17,499 nucleotides of DNA. Source: Bacillota bacterium (lineage in GTDB: Bacteria > Bacillota > Clostridia > Lachnospirales > Lachnospiraceae). The stretch lies in contig JAEZLZ010000105.1 in NCBI GenBank assembly GCA_023415055.1, positions 1 to 17,499 on the forward strand. Reading direction: 5' to 3'. The position numbers and the translations under genes were made by a program. Of the stretch, positions 7,288-14,305 are shown piece by piece. The notes under the pieces are model-generated. The model was given only the letters and a program-made list of their open reading frames with translations, was not told where the DNA came from and did not search any database. Position 1 is the first letter of the stretch, and every line of letters starts with the position of its first letter.

Positions 7288-7335
7288 AAAAGACCGTACA
7301 TAAAACCGATGAGAATAGTCGGATGTATGTACGGT
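7288..7335 (-). terminator. Terminator between convergent EamA and ABC genes
   Basis: ACCGTACATA (7293-7302) pairs perfectly with TATGTACGGT (7326-7335), with an inner CCGA/TCGG pairing in the loop. On the minus strand the stem is followed by CTTTTT, giving a good terminator for the ABC gene. On the plus strand the downstream TTATATTT is weaker but could serve the EamA gene. Confidence 0.75.
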
Positions 7336-7364
7336 TATATTTGAATTTGCTATATATACAAGGC

Positions 7365-9116
7365 TTAGCTTAAGCTGCCAATACTACATAATCTGGCATA
7401 TTCTCCGTTTTGTGCCAGCAGCTGTTCATGAGTACCTTGTTCCATGATTTTTTTATCAACCATAACGAAGATGGTATCTGCATTTTTAATCGTTGAAAAG
7501 CGATGTGCGATCATGATGGTGGTCCTATCCTCCATTAATCGGTCAATCGATTGCTGAACAATGACTTCGCTTTCATAGTCAAGGGCACTGGTTGCTTCAT
7601 CGAGGATTAGGATCTTCGGATTCTTTAAGAATAATCGTGCGATACTGATGCGTTGTCTCTGACCGCCGGAAAGCTTGATTCCTTTTGTTCCTACCAGACT
7701 TTCGTATTGCTCCGGAAGGGAGCAGATAAAATCATGAATATTGGCAAGCTTTGCAGCTTCTTCTATTTCTTCGTCAGTAGCATTCAGTTTACCGACTCGA
7801 ATATTATCCTTGATCGTTCCATTGAAGATGTATACCTCCTGTTGAACGATACCTATGTTTTCCCGTAAGGAGGTCATAGTAATGTCCCTGATATCTATTC
7901 CATCAATCAGAATATTGCCATTGGTCGCATCATAAAACCTGGCGATCAATGCCCCTATGGTGGTTTTTCCGATTCCGGAAGCACCAACGAAAGCTACAGA
8001 TTGGCTGCTTGCAATTCTAAGTGAGATGTCTTCAATGACCCTTTCTGTACCATCTTCATATTGAAAAGATACATGATCAAAAATGATTTCACCTTTTGGA
8101 TGTTCAATCCGTAGTGCATCTTTACCTGCGATCACCGAGGGCATTGTCTCAATCATTTCCATAAAGCGGATAAAAGCTGCTTTTCCGTTCTCGAATAATT
8201 TCATGAAATTCATGGAGATTCGGATCGGTTCGGCTAAACTGCTGACATACAGAAGAAACGTAATCAAAACCGGGATATCGAGCTTACCGTTTCCGATCAG
8301 CAATGCGCCAAAGAAGACCGTTAGCATGGTTAAAAACTGAGGATAGGATTCCAGCGTTTCATAAAATAAAGATTCAATTTTATAAAATCGGCATTTACTA
8401 TCTGTATATGCTTTGTTTTGCTTCTCAAATCGATCTGCCTCGAACCTCTCATTGCCCAGTGCCTTGACGGTACGGATACCGGACAGGATATCCTCCAGAT
8501 GCTCATTCATTCTACTTAAGTCTTCTTTGTTGACCAGTATGACATGCTCAAATTTTTTATCTGCAAAATAGGTCACGATGGCAAGAACCGGAAGCATACA
8601 AAATACAATCAGCGTCAACTGCAGATTAATGTTTGCCAATATGACAAAGGAACCAAAGAATTTTATGATAGTCATCAAAAAATCCTCGGGTGCGTGATGA
8701 AAAAGCTCCGTCATATTGGTGAGATCGTTTGAGATGACGGTCATAAGCTTACCGACGCTGTTTTTTGAATGAAAGCTAAAGGATAAGGTTTCGTAATGCG
8801 TCAGTAATTCGCTTCGCATGGTGGCTTCCATTTTTGCTCCCATGGCATGACCAAACCAGCCATAGATGATATTACTGATAATTTTAACAATAGTGATTGC
8901 CAGTAATAGTAAACCTGCCATCATAAGCTTCTTCATGGTATCATCGGACCATAGGCCTAGTACCTCTTTTGTGATATAGCCCGATATCAACGGGAATAGT
9001 AATACACTTACCGCACTTAATATAGCAAAGAAAAGATCAATAACAAAGATTCTCTTGTGCGGCTTATAATAGGATAAAAATTTTCTGAAGCGTTCTCTCG
9101 TAAATTTTGAGTGCAT
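7365..9116 (-). CDS. ABC exporter with fused membrane and ATPase domains (multidrug/lipid type)
   Basis: At 583 residues this is a typical half-transporter. A type IV exporter membrane domain with about six helices spans roughly 20-320. The nucleotide-binding domain runs from about 344 and has Walker A GASGIGKTT (378-386, K384), the Q-loop (Q425/Q426), signature LSGGQ (482-486), Walker B ILILDE (502-507) and switch H538. All catalytic residues are intact, so a homodimer would be active. GGAGG lies just before the ATG. The 5' region contains an 18-codon leader ORF and complementary segments that could hide this site. It follows a MATE exporter on the same strand, suggesting an efflux role. The substrate is unknown. 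Confidence 0.95.
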   Translation of the reverse strand: MHSKFTRERFRKFLSYYKPHKRIFVIDLFFAILSAVSVLLFPLISGYITKEVLGLWSDDTMKKLMMAGLLLLAITIVKIISNIIYGWFGHAMGAKMEATMRSELLTHYETLSFSFHSKNSVGKLMTVISNDLTNMTELFHHAPEDFLMTIIKFFGSFVILANINLQLTLIVFCMLPVLAIVTYFADKKFEHVILVNKEDLSRMNEHLEDILSGIRTVKALGNERFEADRFEKQNKAYTDSKCRFYKIESLFYETLESYPQFLTMLTVFFGALLIGNGKLDIPVLITFLLYVSSLAEPIRISMNFMKLFENGKAAFIRFMEMIETMPSVIAGKDALRIEHPKGEIIFDHVSFQYEDGTERVIEDISLRIASSQSVAFVGASGIGKTTIGALIARFYDATNGNILIDGIDIRDITMTSLRENIGIVQQEVYIFNGTIKDNIRVGKLNATDEEIEEAAKLANIHDFICSLPEQYESLVGTKGIKLSGGQRQRISIARLFLKNPKILILDEATSALDYESEVIVQQSIDRLMEDRTTIMIAHRFSTIKNADTIFVMVDKKIMEQGTHEQLLAQNGEYARLCSIGSLS

Positions 9117-9120
9117 AAAT

Positions 9121-9160
9121 CCTCCATATTGGTTGGAGGGTTATCTATTGTTATCCCTCC
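9121..9160 (-). promoter_or_regulatory. Candidate RNA switch controlling the ABC exporter ribosome binding site
   Basis: Read on the minus strand, GGAGGG (9160-9155, inside the leader ORF), CCCTCC (9140-9135, immediately after its stop) and GGAGG (9125-9121, the ABC gene's Shine-Dalgarno) follow one another. CCCTCC can pair with the first segment or with the Shine-Dalgarno, but not both. This gives two exclusive hairpins, with loops of 14 and 9 nt. It resembles translational attenuators of antibiotic-resistance genes. The pairing is seen; regulation is inferred. Confidence 0.4.
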
Positions 9161-9197
9161 ATATGATTGTGTTATCGGAATATAATGTTTTTCTCAT
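9141..9197 (-). CDS. Putative leader peptide ahead of the ABC exporter
   Basis: This 18-codon ORF encodes MRKTLYSDNTIIWRDNNR. AAGGA lies 10 nt before its ATG, a plausible ribosome binding site. It ends 25 nt before the ABC exporter start. Its codons 13-14 (TGG AGG) contain the GGAGGG segment that can pair with the CCCTCC located immediately after its stop codon. A ribosome translating or stalled on the last codons would cover the first pairing segment and so change which hairpin forms. No known leader peptide is recognised in the sequence. It could also be a chance ORF. Confidence 0.4.
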   Translation of the reverse strand: MRKTLYSDNTIIWRDNNR

Positions 9198-9337
9198 GTT
9201 GTTCCATCCTTTCAAAATTTATTTTGTGTAATGGCATATCTGGAAATAACGAACGCAGTATTTAATGCATCCATTCTTAACAATAACATGTAAAAATTCA
9301 TACAGCAAGGTAAAAAATAATTATAACTATGTCTTCA

Positions 9338-10753
9338 TCACCCGAGCACTTTTTTATTTAGCCAGATATTTGATCGGTATCGCAGATAGAAGATGAGTGT
9401 CCTGACGGCCCATTCTATACCCATGCTGATCCATACGCCTTGTACGCCCAGTCCCAGTCGAATGGACAGAAGATATCCGAGTCCTACCCGGACAACCCAC
9501 ATGGTAGTTAATGATACGACTGAACAAAATACCGAATCTCCTGCAGAGCGGAGGATGTTTGGCATGGTATTTGACATAGGCCAGAAAAAGGGCATAGGGA
9601 TGATCGCAATAATCAGCAGTTTATAGATGATGGATAGGGTCTCCTCCGGTGCATGATACAGCTTTAAGATTACAGGCATAAGTGGCATGAATAGCAGAAT
9701 GGAGAGAACCGTGATGATCGTCCCCAGCCATATCATTTTAACACCGTATCTACGGGTCATCTTCTTGTCGCCAAAGCCGGCACTTTGCCCAACCACAGTG
9801 GAAGCCAGGGTACTTACTGCAAGACCGGCGGCATATAGCACCGAGAATGCCGAATTCGTAATTGCATTTGCAGCGGTGCTCATTGTACCAAGTTGGACAA
9901 TATAAGCTTGCACCAGCATGCTGCCGCCATTGAAGAAGATCTGTTCCAGTGAAAAGGGAATTCCCAGACGGAAGATTGATTTCAAAATACTCCAATCAAG
10001 TTGGAATATATGCTTTGGATGGATTCGTAAAATACTGCTTGGCTTCATAAGTAAAAACACAGCTGCAATACTGCCGATGAATCTCGCCAGATTTAAGGAC
10101 AAAGCTGTTCCCAGAATATCCAGCTTCATTACATTTAAAAACAACATACTGGCCAATAAATGAATGAGGTTGATGATAATGGTAAGGCGGAGACATATTT
10201 TTGCTTCGCCCATTCCTCGAAAAACAGCAAAGGCGCCCAGATAGACGGAAAGAAAGATCTGGGAGATCGCAACACCGATCAGGTAGCTGCTGGCCTTCTC
10301 GATTACGATCGGATCTGCCGAACCAAAGGCAATCCGGATCAAAGGATTCGAGAAAAGCACGAGGAAAAAGCAGGAGATAGCAGCTAAGAACAGAGAGGAT
10401 AGCAAAATCTGACCGGAAGCGGAGCGGATCTTCTCCTTATCACCTCGTCCCATATACTGGGCAACTACCACGGTACCTCCTACCGAGATCGAGCCGAAGA
10501 CGGCATAAAGTAAGGTGGAGAGCGGCGCCACCAAGCTGACCGCGGTTACCGATTCCTGACTGGAGGAGCTGATCATGGCGGTTGTAAAAAGTGAGATGGT
10601 ATTGATGAAAAACTGATCCAAGATCAACGGGATCAGAATAGAAAAAATCTGCCGATAGGTAAAAAGGGTACTGCCTAATTGCTGCTTTAAAAATCGGTCC
10701 AGTCCGGAGCCTTGTCGAAGGAAGCTTTTATTATTGTCTCTTTTCTTCTGCAT
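9338..10753 (-). CDS. MATE family efflux transporter
   Basis: This 471-residue protein has about twelve predicted membrane helices in two homologous bundles. MATE hallmarks include an early 'ILIPLILDQFFINTISLFTTAMIS' helix pair, 'VAPLSTLLYAVFGSISVGGTVVVAQYMGRGDKEK' (the conserved amphipathic loop with the G-x-x-x-A-Q-x-x-G-x-G-D pattern), and the second-half equivalent 'STLASTVVGQSAGFGDKKMTRR'. Such proteins export cationic drugs, dyes or metabolites by sodium or proton antiport. The start has GAGGT upstream. The N-terminal tail of about 30 residues is longer than average. It lies 221 bp upstream of the ABC exporter on the same strand. The substrate is not predictable. Confidence 0.95.
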   Translation of the reverse strand: MQKKRDNNKSFLRQGSGLDRFLKQQLGSTLFTYRQIFSILIPLILDQFFINTISLFTTAMISSSSQESVTAVSLVAPLSTLLYAVFGSISVGGTVVVAQYMGRGDKEKIRSASGQILLSSLFLAAISCFFLVLFSNPLIRIAFGSADPIVIEKASSYLIGVAISQIFLSVYLGAFAVFRGMGEAKICLRLTIIINLIHLLASMLFLNVMKLDILGTALSLNLARFIGSIAAVFLLMKPSSILRIHPKHIFQLDWSILKSIFRLGIPFSLEQIFFNGGSMLVQAYIVQLGTMSTAANAITNSAFSVLYAAGLAVSTLASTVVGQSAGFGDKKMTRRYGVKMIWLGTIITVLSILLFMPLMPVILKLYHAPEETLSIIYKLLIIAIIPMPFFWPMSNTMPNILRSAGDSVFCSVVSLTTMWVVRVGLGYLLSIRLGLGVQGVWISMGIEWAVRTLIFYLRYRSNIWLNKKVLG

Positions 10754-10842
10754 AACTACCTCTTTATGATGTCAGTCATTTGTTTTTCAACCAATTATAA
10801 GGGTTAGCGACTAATATAGCTTATTAAAAGGAGAGATGACAT

Positions 10843-11607
10843 CTAAACCATCTTTACTGCCATTTCCATTGCTAATGATGCAATCCTATCTTTTTCCAGA
10901 AGAGATGCTGAATTTGCCAGGCTTCGTGCATCCCATTCTTCATTATCCAAATTATCTGCAGCATAAAAAAATTGAAAAACTTCTTTTCCGCGAAAGTCAG
11001 CCAAAGCGGCAACGGCAGAGCATTCCATATCTACACAAATACAACCTGATTCTTTGCGACGGTTTACTTTATCGCGGGTCTCGCGATAACAAGCATCTAT
11101 TGTCCAAACCTTTCCTATGGTATAAGAACAATTATGCTGTTCCAGAATTCGAATAAATGCATCCTGATATTTCTTATTCACTTGGATCTCATCGGCTGCA
11201 GGGGCATAGTGAAAACTGGTCCCCTCATCCCTTATAGCAACGTTTGGAATAATAATCGAACAGTCTTTGATTTCACGATTCAACACTCCGCAGGTGCCAA
11301 AAAGTACGATTTTCTCTGCTCCCATTGCAAATATATCTTCTAATACGGCAATACATCCAGCCGCTCCCACATATGACATAAACAATGCAATTTCAATTCC
11401 TTCATAGATAGCTTTATATACTGGAATATCCATATTTGCAGTACCTGTCGATGCAAATGGGACAGCATGTAATTCCTTTATCAGTCTGTCAAAAGTAACA
11501 TGGGAGAAACACGAAACAGTAATCTTTGGAAAATCTTCGATAGGCTGAATCATATCAAATGGGTTCAGAATGGCATTCTTGTTGGAATCAAATTCTTTAA
11601 GTAACAT
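10843..11607 (-). CDS. Nucleoside phosphorylase (PNP/UDP phosphorylase family)
   Basis: This 254-residue protein is of the type catalysing phosphorolysis of nucleosides to base and (deoxy)ribose-1-phosphate in salvage. Family features are FGTCGVL (103-109) in the phosphate/ribose region, RDEGTSFHY (126-134), and VDMECSA (192-198), where M194/E195 match the ribose-binding Met-Glu pair, followed by a base-site strand 'FQFFYAADNLD'. Purine versus uridine specificity cannot be fixed by eye; the overall pattern is closer to the uridine phosphorylase-like branch. GAGGGGG precedes the ATG by 9 nt. Downstream of a small pyrophosphatase and a HAD phosphatase on the same strand, it may belong to a nucleotide salvage group. 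Confidence 0.88.
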   Translation of the reverse strand: MLLKEFDSNKNAILNPFDMIQPIEDFPKITVSCFSHVTFDRLIKELHAVPFASTGTANMDIPVYKAIYEGIEIALFMSYVGAAGCIAVLEDIFAMGAEKIVLFGTCGVLNREIKDCSIIIPNVAIRDEGTSFHYAPAADEIQVNKKYQDAFIRILEQHNCSYTIGKVWTIDACYRETRDKVNRRKESGCICVDMECSAVAALADFRGKEVFQFFYAADNLDNEEWDARSLANSASLLEKDRIASLAMEMAVKMV

Positions 11608-11742
11608 AAATTAGTACCCCCTCATATTTCTGTCGATTTATATTTTTACATAATATCATACCAGACCATATAAATAAACTAAATTTTCCAGTATTATTAA
11701 AAATAATCAAGCGGACTTAAAGAATTAAACTATACAAGGAGA

Positions 11743-12066
11743 TTACATTTCAATAAACGAATCAAAATATTGCTCTTGAAAATGAGTTTCATTCAAGATC
11801 ATTTCCTTTGAAATCATTATGTTTTCCGGAGCAACGACCCATTTGTCTTCGATGTCATCATTTCTGTGTATAATAGCTATTACTTTTCCTGTAAATTCTT
11901 TCAGAGGTTCACTTACTCCTAAAATGTAGGCATCTTGTTCTTCTCCATCCGGTGCCATAATTCCTTTAATATACCCATAGTTAATGGGATATAGCATGTC
12001 GGGATGATTTGGATGATAAGTGCCCATGGCTCTGTCTACAGTTACGGTTACGATTTTTCCAATCAT
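11743..12066 (-). CDS. Small family I inorganic pyrophosphatase-like protein
   Basis: This 107-residue protein aligns with the core of family I soluble pyrophosphatases. VDRAM (E. coli R43 region), YPINYGYI (Y55), PDGEEQD (matching D65-G-D67-P-V-D70, with D67 replaced by Glu) and RNDDIEDKW (matching D97, D102 and K104) are all recognisable. It is far shorter than the roughly 175-residue E. coli enzyme and lacks the C-terminal Tyr141/Lys142 helix and the N-terminal Glu20/Lys29 strands. The start at 12066 is chosen because GGAGGTG lies 7 nt upstream; a longer frame to 12147 would run through the hairpin. It may be a compact pyrophosphatase or a relative with another phosphohydrolase or binding role. 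It is flanked by HAD phosphatase and nucleoside phosphorylase genes. Confidence 0.82.
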   Translation of the reverse strand: MIGKIVTVTVDRAMGTYHPNHPDMLYPINYGYIKGIMAPDGEEQDAYILGVSEPLKEFTGKVIAIIHRNDDIEDKWVVAPENIMISKEMILNETHFQEQYFDSFIEM

Positions 12067-12104
12067 ATAGATCCACCTCCGGTATCTAAGCATTATGAAA
12101 AGGT

Positions 12105-12139
12105 TAAAAGCGCTTTTCGTGTTAGGAGAAGCGCTTTTA
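12105..12139 (-). terminator. Hairpin terminator after the HAD phosphatase gene
   Basis: A 14-bp stem (12105-12118 with 12126-12139, one G-U pair) closes a 7-nt loop. Each arm itself contains an AAGCGCTTTT palindromic core. On the minus strand the stem ends in TTTTAACCTTTT. It lies 8 nt after the HAD stop codon and before the pyrophosphatase ribosome binding site, so it would separate or attenuate those two genes. Confidence 0.6.
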
Positions 12140-12147
12140 TAAAACAT

Positions 12148-12912
12148 TTATATATATTCACCGATCAGTCCGGCGATACTGTCAAAGGATTTTCTCGCTT
12201 TGGTTATGACCTCGGGCCTTCCGGAATTAACACTGAATCCGTTGAATTCCAAAATCATATCTAAATCATTGAAATTATCTCCAATAACCAACACATTGTC
12301 TTTTGGGACCTGTTTTAAATGCATGTATCGAAGTAATCCGGTAGCTTTATTCACGCCTACCGGAACAATGTCTATACAAACCCCGTTTTGGAAAGCAGTT
12401 ACCTTGTCACCAAACAGTTCGTTGATTTGCTGTGTGCATTGATTTGCTTGCTCCTCTTGCTCATACTGGGTGCTTATTTGCGTAAAATATGTAATCTCAT
12501 TCAAATCATCTGCTGAAATTCGAATGAACTCAGCACCGAGTTTAGGAGCCGTATTTTCACTTATCCAATAGCACACTTCCCGATCCATCTCTATTCGACC
12601 GATTGTTGCATGAAAACCACCTGTTTCCAAAATTAACGAAACTAGTGGAGGGAGCACCGTACCATCTGCTGTGTTCTGCTCAACCGGTTTAGCCTCATTT
12701 TCATAAATCAAACCACCATTATTACATAGAAGATAATCATAATCTACCTGATGGCGTTCCAGTTCTTTCTTGATACCACTATAACCACGACCGGTATTCA
12801 CTCCAAAGAGATTTCCGGCATTTCGCCATGCTGTAATTGCTGCCTTGTCCTTGTCCGATATCGTACCATGCTGTGTTAAAGTACCGTCATAATCACTTGC
12901 TAAAATATACAT
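12148..12912 (-). CDS. HAD superfamily (Cof-type, IIB) phosphatase
   Basis: This 254-residue protein has all four HAD motifs: I, DYDGTLT with nucleophile D7 and acid/base D9; II, T40 in GVNTGR; III, K189 in VNKATGL; and IV, GDNFNDLDM with D212 and D216. A C2B-type cap lies between motifs II and III (about 85-185). Cof-type enzymes dephosphorylate sugar phosphates, nucleotides or cofactors such as pyridoxal phosphate and FMN. GAGGTG precedes the ATG. The stop codon of an unidentified membrane-protein fragment overlaps this ribosome binding site. It sits with a pyrophosphatase and a nucleoside phosphorylase. The specific substrate is unknown. Confidence 0.92.
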   Translation of the reverse strand: MYILASDYDGTLTQHGTISDKDKAAITAWRNAGNLFGVNTGRGYSGIKKELERHQVDYDYLLCNNGGLIYENEAKPVEQNTADGTVLPPLVSLILETGGFHATIGRIEMDREVCYWISENTAPKLGAEFIRISADDLNEITYFTQISTQYEQEEQANQCTQQINELFGDKVTAFQNGVCIDIVPVGVNKATGLLRYMHLKQVPKDNVLVIGDNFNDLDMILEFNGFSVNSGRPEVITKARKSFDSIAGLIGEYI

Positions 12913-12916
12913 AGTT

Positions 12917-13087
12917 TCACCTCGGTGCTATTCTACCATATCCTTTTTGAAAATGATAGCCTGGGATAAGCAAAAAGACCAAGACGAAGACTAAGATAAA
13001 TGTCGGCAGGAGAACAAAGATCCACAACTTATTTATATGTAATACAGTAAACGGCAATGTTATGCTGAAGAAAATCAGCCCTTTACC
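12917..13087 (-). pseudogene. C-terminal fragment of a membrane protein
   Basis: The frame is open for 56 codons and lacks an ATG. It encodes a hydrophobic stretch with one clear membrane span (LWIFVLLPTFILVFVLVFLL) preceded by a partial one (FFSITLPFTVLHI) and a short basic tail GYHFQKGYGRIAPR. Its TGA overlaps the ribosome binding site of the HAD gene, as in a translationally coupled operon. It begins inside the end of the Lrp-type gene in another frame. It looks like the surviving end of a membrane-protein gene whose front was lost where the Lrp gene now ends. A TTG start is possible but has no ribosome binding site. The family is not recognised. Confidence 0.42.
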
Positions 13088-13491
13088 TTATCAATGGATA
13101 AAGTTACAGAATAATTAGCATATTTCAGCAGTAACTCAAGAAATCGATTTAACTGCTCGGTTCCCTGCATAGCTACCTTCAATAAGTAGCATCCGCCTCC
13201 GCTTGTACGATATGCTTCCTTTACACCATCCTGCGATTGGAGAAAAGCAACAAAACTCTTATGATCTGTTGTAGTCATATGAATCGTAATAAAACCGGTC
13301 AGTTCCAATCCTAATTTCTCATTATTCAATTTGAGTGTATATTTTTCGATGATACCAAGTTCCTCCATTTTATGGATGCGCGCGGCTACACCCTGTCCTG
13401 TCATATGAATAATCGCACCGATCTCTTTCCATTGGAGTCTGGAATTTTCTTCTAACAAATGAAGGATTTGTAAATCAATTTCATCAATCAT
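13075..13491 (-). CDS. Lrp/AsnC family transcriptional regulator
   Basis: This 138-residue protein has an N-terminal helix-turn-helix (IDEIDLQILHLLEENSRLQW, IHMTGQGVAARIHKMEELGI, about 2-60) and a C-terminal RAM ligand-binding domain (about 62-138; GFITIHM strand, 'DGVKEAYRTSGGGCYLLKVAM', 'SVTLSIDKVKG'). The start at 13491 has AAGGAG 6 nt upstream and gives the canonical opening of the family; an in-frame ATG at 13542 adds 17 unlike residues. It is divergent from an isochorismatase-family hydrolase, with a palindrome in the shared promoter region. It may sense an amino acid or a hydrolase-related metabolite; this is inferred. Confidence 0.92.
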   Translation of the reverse strand: MIDEIDLQILHLLEENSRLQWKEIGAIIHMTGQGVAARIHKMEELGIIEKYTLKLNNEKLGLELTGFITIHMTTTDHKSFVAFLQSQDGVKEAYRTSGGGCYLLKVAMQGTEQLNRFLELLLKYANYSVTLSIDKVKG

Positions 13492-13537
13492 GATAACTCC
13501 TTTCATACTGTAACAATAATGGCCTTTTTTATTACAC

Positions 13538-13559
13538 TGCAAAATTGAATTATTTTGTA
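13538..13559. promoter_or_regulatory. Candidate operator of the Lrp-type regulator
   Basis: TGCAAAAT (13538-13545) and ATTTTGTA (13552-13559) form an inverted repeat with one mismatch and a 6-bp spacer, in the AT-rich region between the divergent regulator and hydrolase genes. Lrp/AsnC sites are commonly AT-rich dyads of this size. Confidence 0.45.
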
Positions 13560-13610
13560 AATGATTATAACATTATTTATATCATTTGGAAATCAAAAGG
13601 AGAAATAGCT

Positions 13611-14150
13611 ATGTCAAACTTAGACAGAAATAAGACGGCATTAATTATTATCGATGTGCAGAACTTTTACTGGAGCAATGAAACGCATCAGGGGTATATA
13701 GCAAACCTGCAGAGGATTCTAGAGGATGCCAGGAGAAGAAAATTATATGTAATCCATGTAAAGCATGTGTGGGGGGACCATCCGGAGGATTCGATTTTCG
13801 ATATCAGAGAAGAGATAACGCCGCTTACGGATGAACCGATTGTTATGAAACGCACACCGGGTTCCTTCTATCAAACGAATCTGGAAGATTTATTAAGGAG
13901 CAGAGGGATAGAGAATGTAATTATTACCGGTATGCAAACCCATCTTTGCTGTGATACGACAACCCGTGAAGCATCTGCCAGAGGCTATCATACCATAGTG
14001 ATTAAGGAGGGTGTACGTACCTTCGATATCAAAGGTGTGGATGGTGAGATGATTCCAAGAGAGACGATCCAATATGTAACCTTGAGTATTCTGCAGAAAT
14101 TTGCGACATGTATCTCTACTGAGGAATATCTTCAGATGGAGATAAAATAA
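13611..14150 (+). CDS. Isochorismatase-family cysteine hydrolase (second copy type)
   Basis: This 179-residue enzyme has the catalytic triad D15 (IIIDVQN), K80 (VMKRTPGSF) and C113 within the family pattern T-x-x-C-x-x-x-T-x-R-x-A (MQTHLCCDTTTREA). The start at 13611 has AAGGAG 8 nt upstream; an earlier in-frame ATG (13545) lies inside the promoter palindrome. It is not closely similar to the other isochorismatase-family protein of this window (3558-4082). The substrate is unknown; candidates in the family are nicotinamide, ureidoacrylate, N-carbamoyl compounds and isochorismate. Divergent from an Lrp-type gene that probably regulates it. Confidence 0.92.
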   Translation: MSNLDRNKTALIIIDVQNFYWSNETHQGYIANLQRILEDARRRKLYVIHVKHVWGDHPEDSIFDIREEITPLTDEPIVMKRTPGSFYQTNLEDLLRSRGIENVIITGMQTHLCCDTTTREASARGYHTIVIKEGVRTFDIKGVDGEMIPRETIQYVTLSILQKFATCISTEEYLQMEIK

Positions 14151-14215
14151 GGATAATATTTATCGATTGGAAGTGACGTATGTAAAAGGCTACTACGCAC
14201 ATATCTTTTAAGTTA

Positions 14216-14252
14216 CAAAAATCGCTAATCCGCGATTGTAGGGATTAGCGAT
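14216..14252 (-). terminator. Terminator hairpin of the serine hydrolase gene (first half of repeat copy A)
   Basis: ATCGCTAATCC (14221-14231) pairs perfectly with GGATTAGCGAT (14242-14252) around a 10-nt loop. On the minus strand the stem is followed by TTTTTG, suiting termination of the gene ending at 14306. The plus strand has only GCTTTTC after the stem, a weaker stop for the hydrolase ending at 14150. Confidence 0.65.
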
Positions 14253-14280
14253 GCTTTTCAATGAAGTGCAAGATGGCATA
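14221..14280. repeat. Dispersed two-hairpin repeat, copy A
   Basis: This unit is shared with copy B: TAAyCCGC, TTGTAGGGA, CGAT, CTTTTCAATGAAG, GC-A-A-GGC in the same order. In A the first hairpin is perfect (11 bp) and the second is degraded. It lies between two converging genes. Confidence 0.6.
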
Positions 14281-14305
14281 TGATTTTATTTTGTAGGAGG
14301 ATACT

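Noticed and set aside
10836..11156. A plus-strand ORF preceded by AAGGAGAG
   Set aside because: Despite the good upstream site, it is antisense to the nucleoside phosphorylase, whose family motifs are unmistakable, and its own product resembles no protein.
12067..12147. An extended N-terminus for the pyrophosphatase-like gene
   Set aside because: It would translate through the hairpin at 12105-12139 and lacks a ribosome binding site; GGAGGTG precedes the ATG at 12066.
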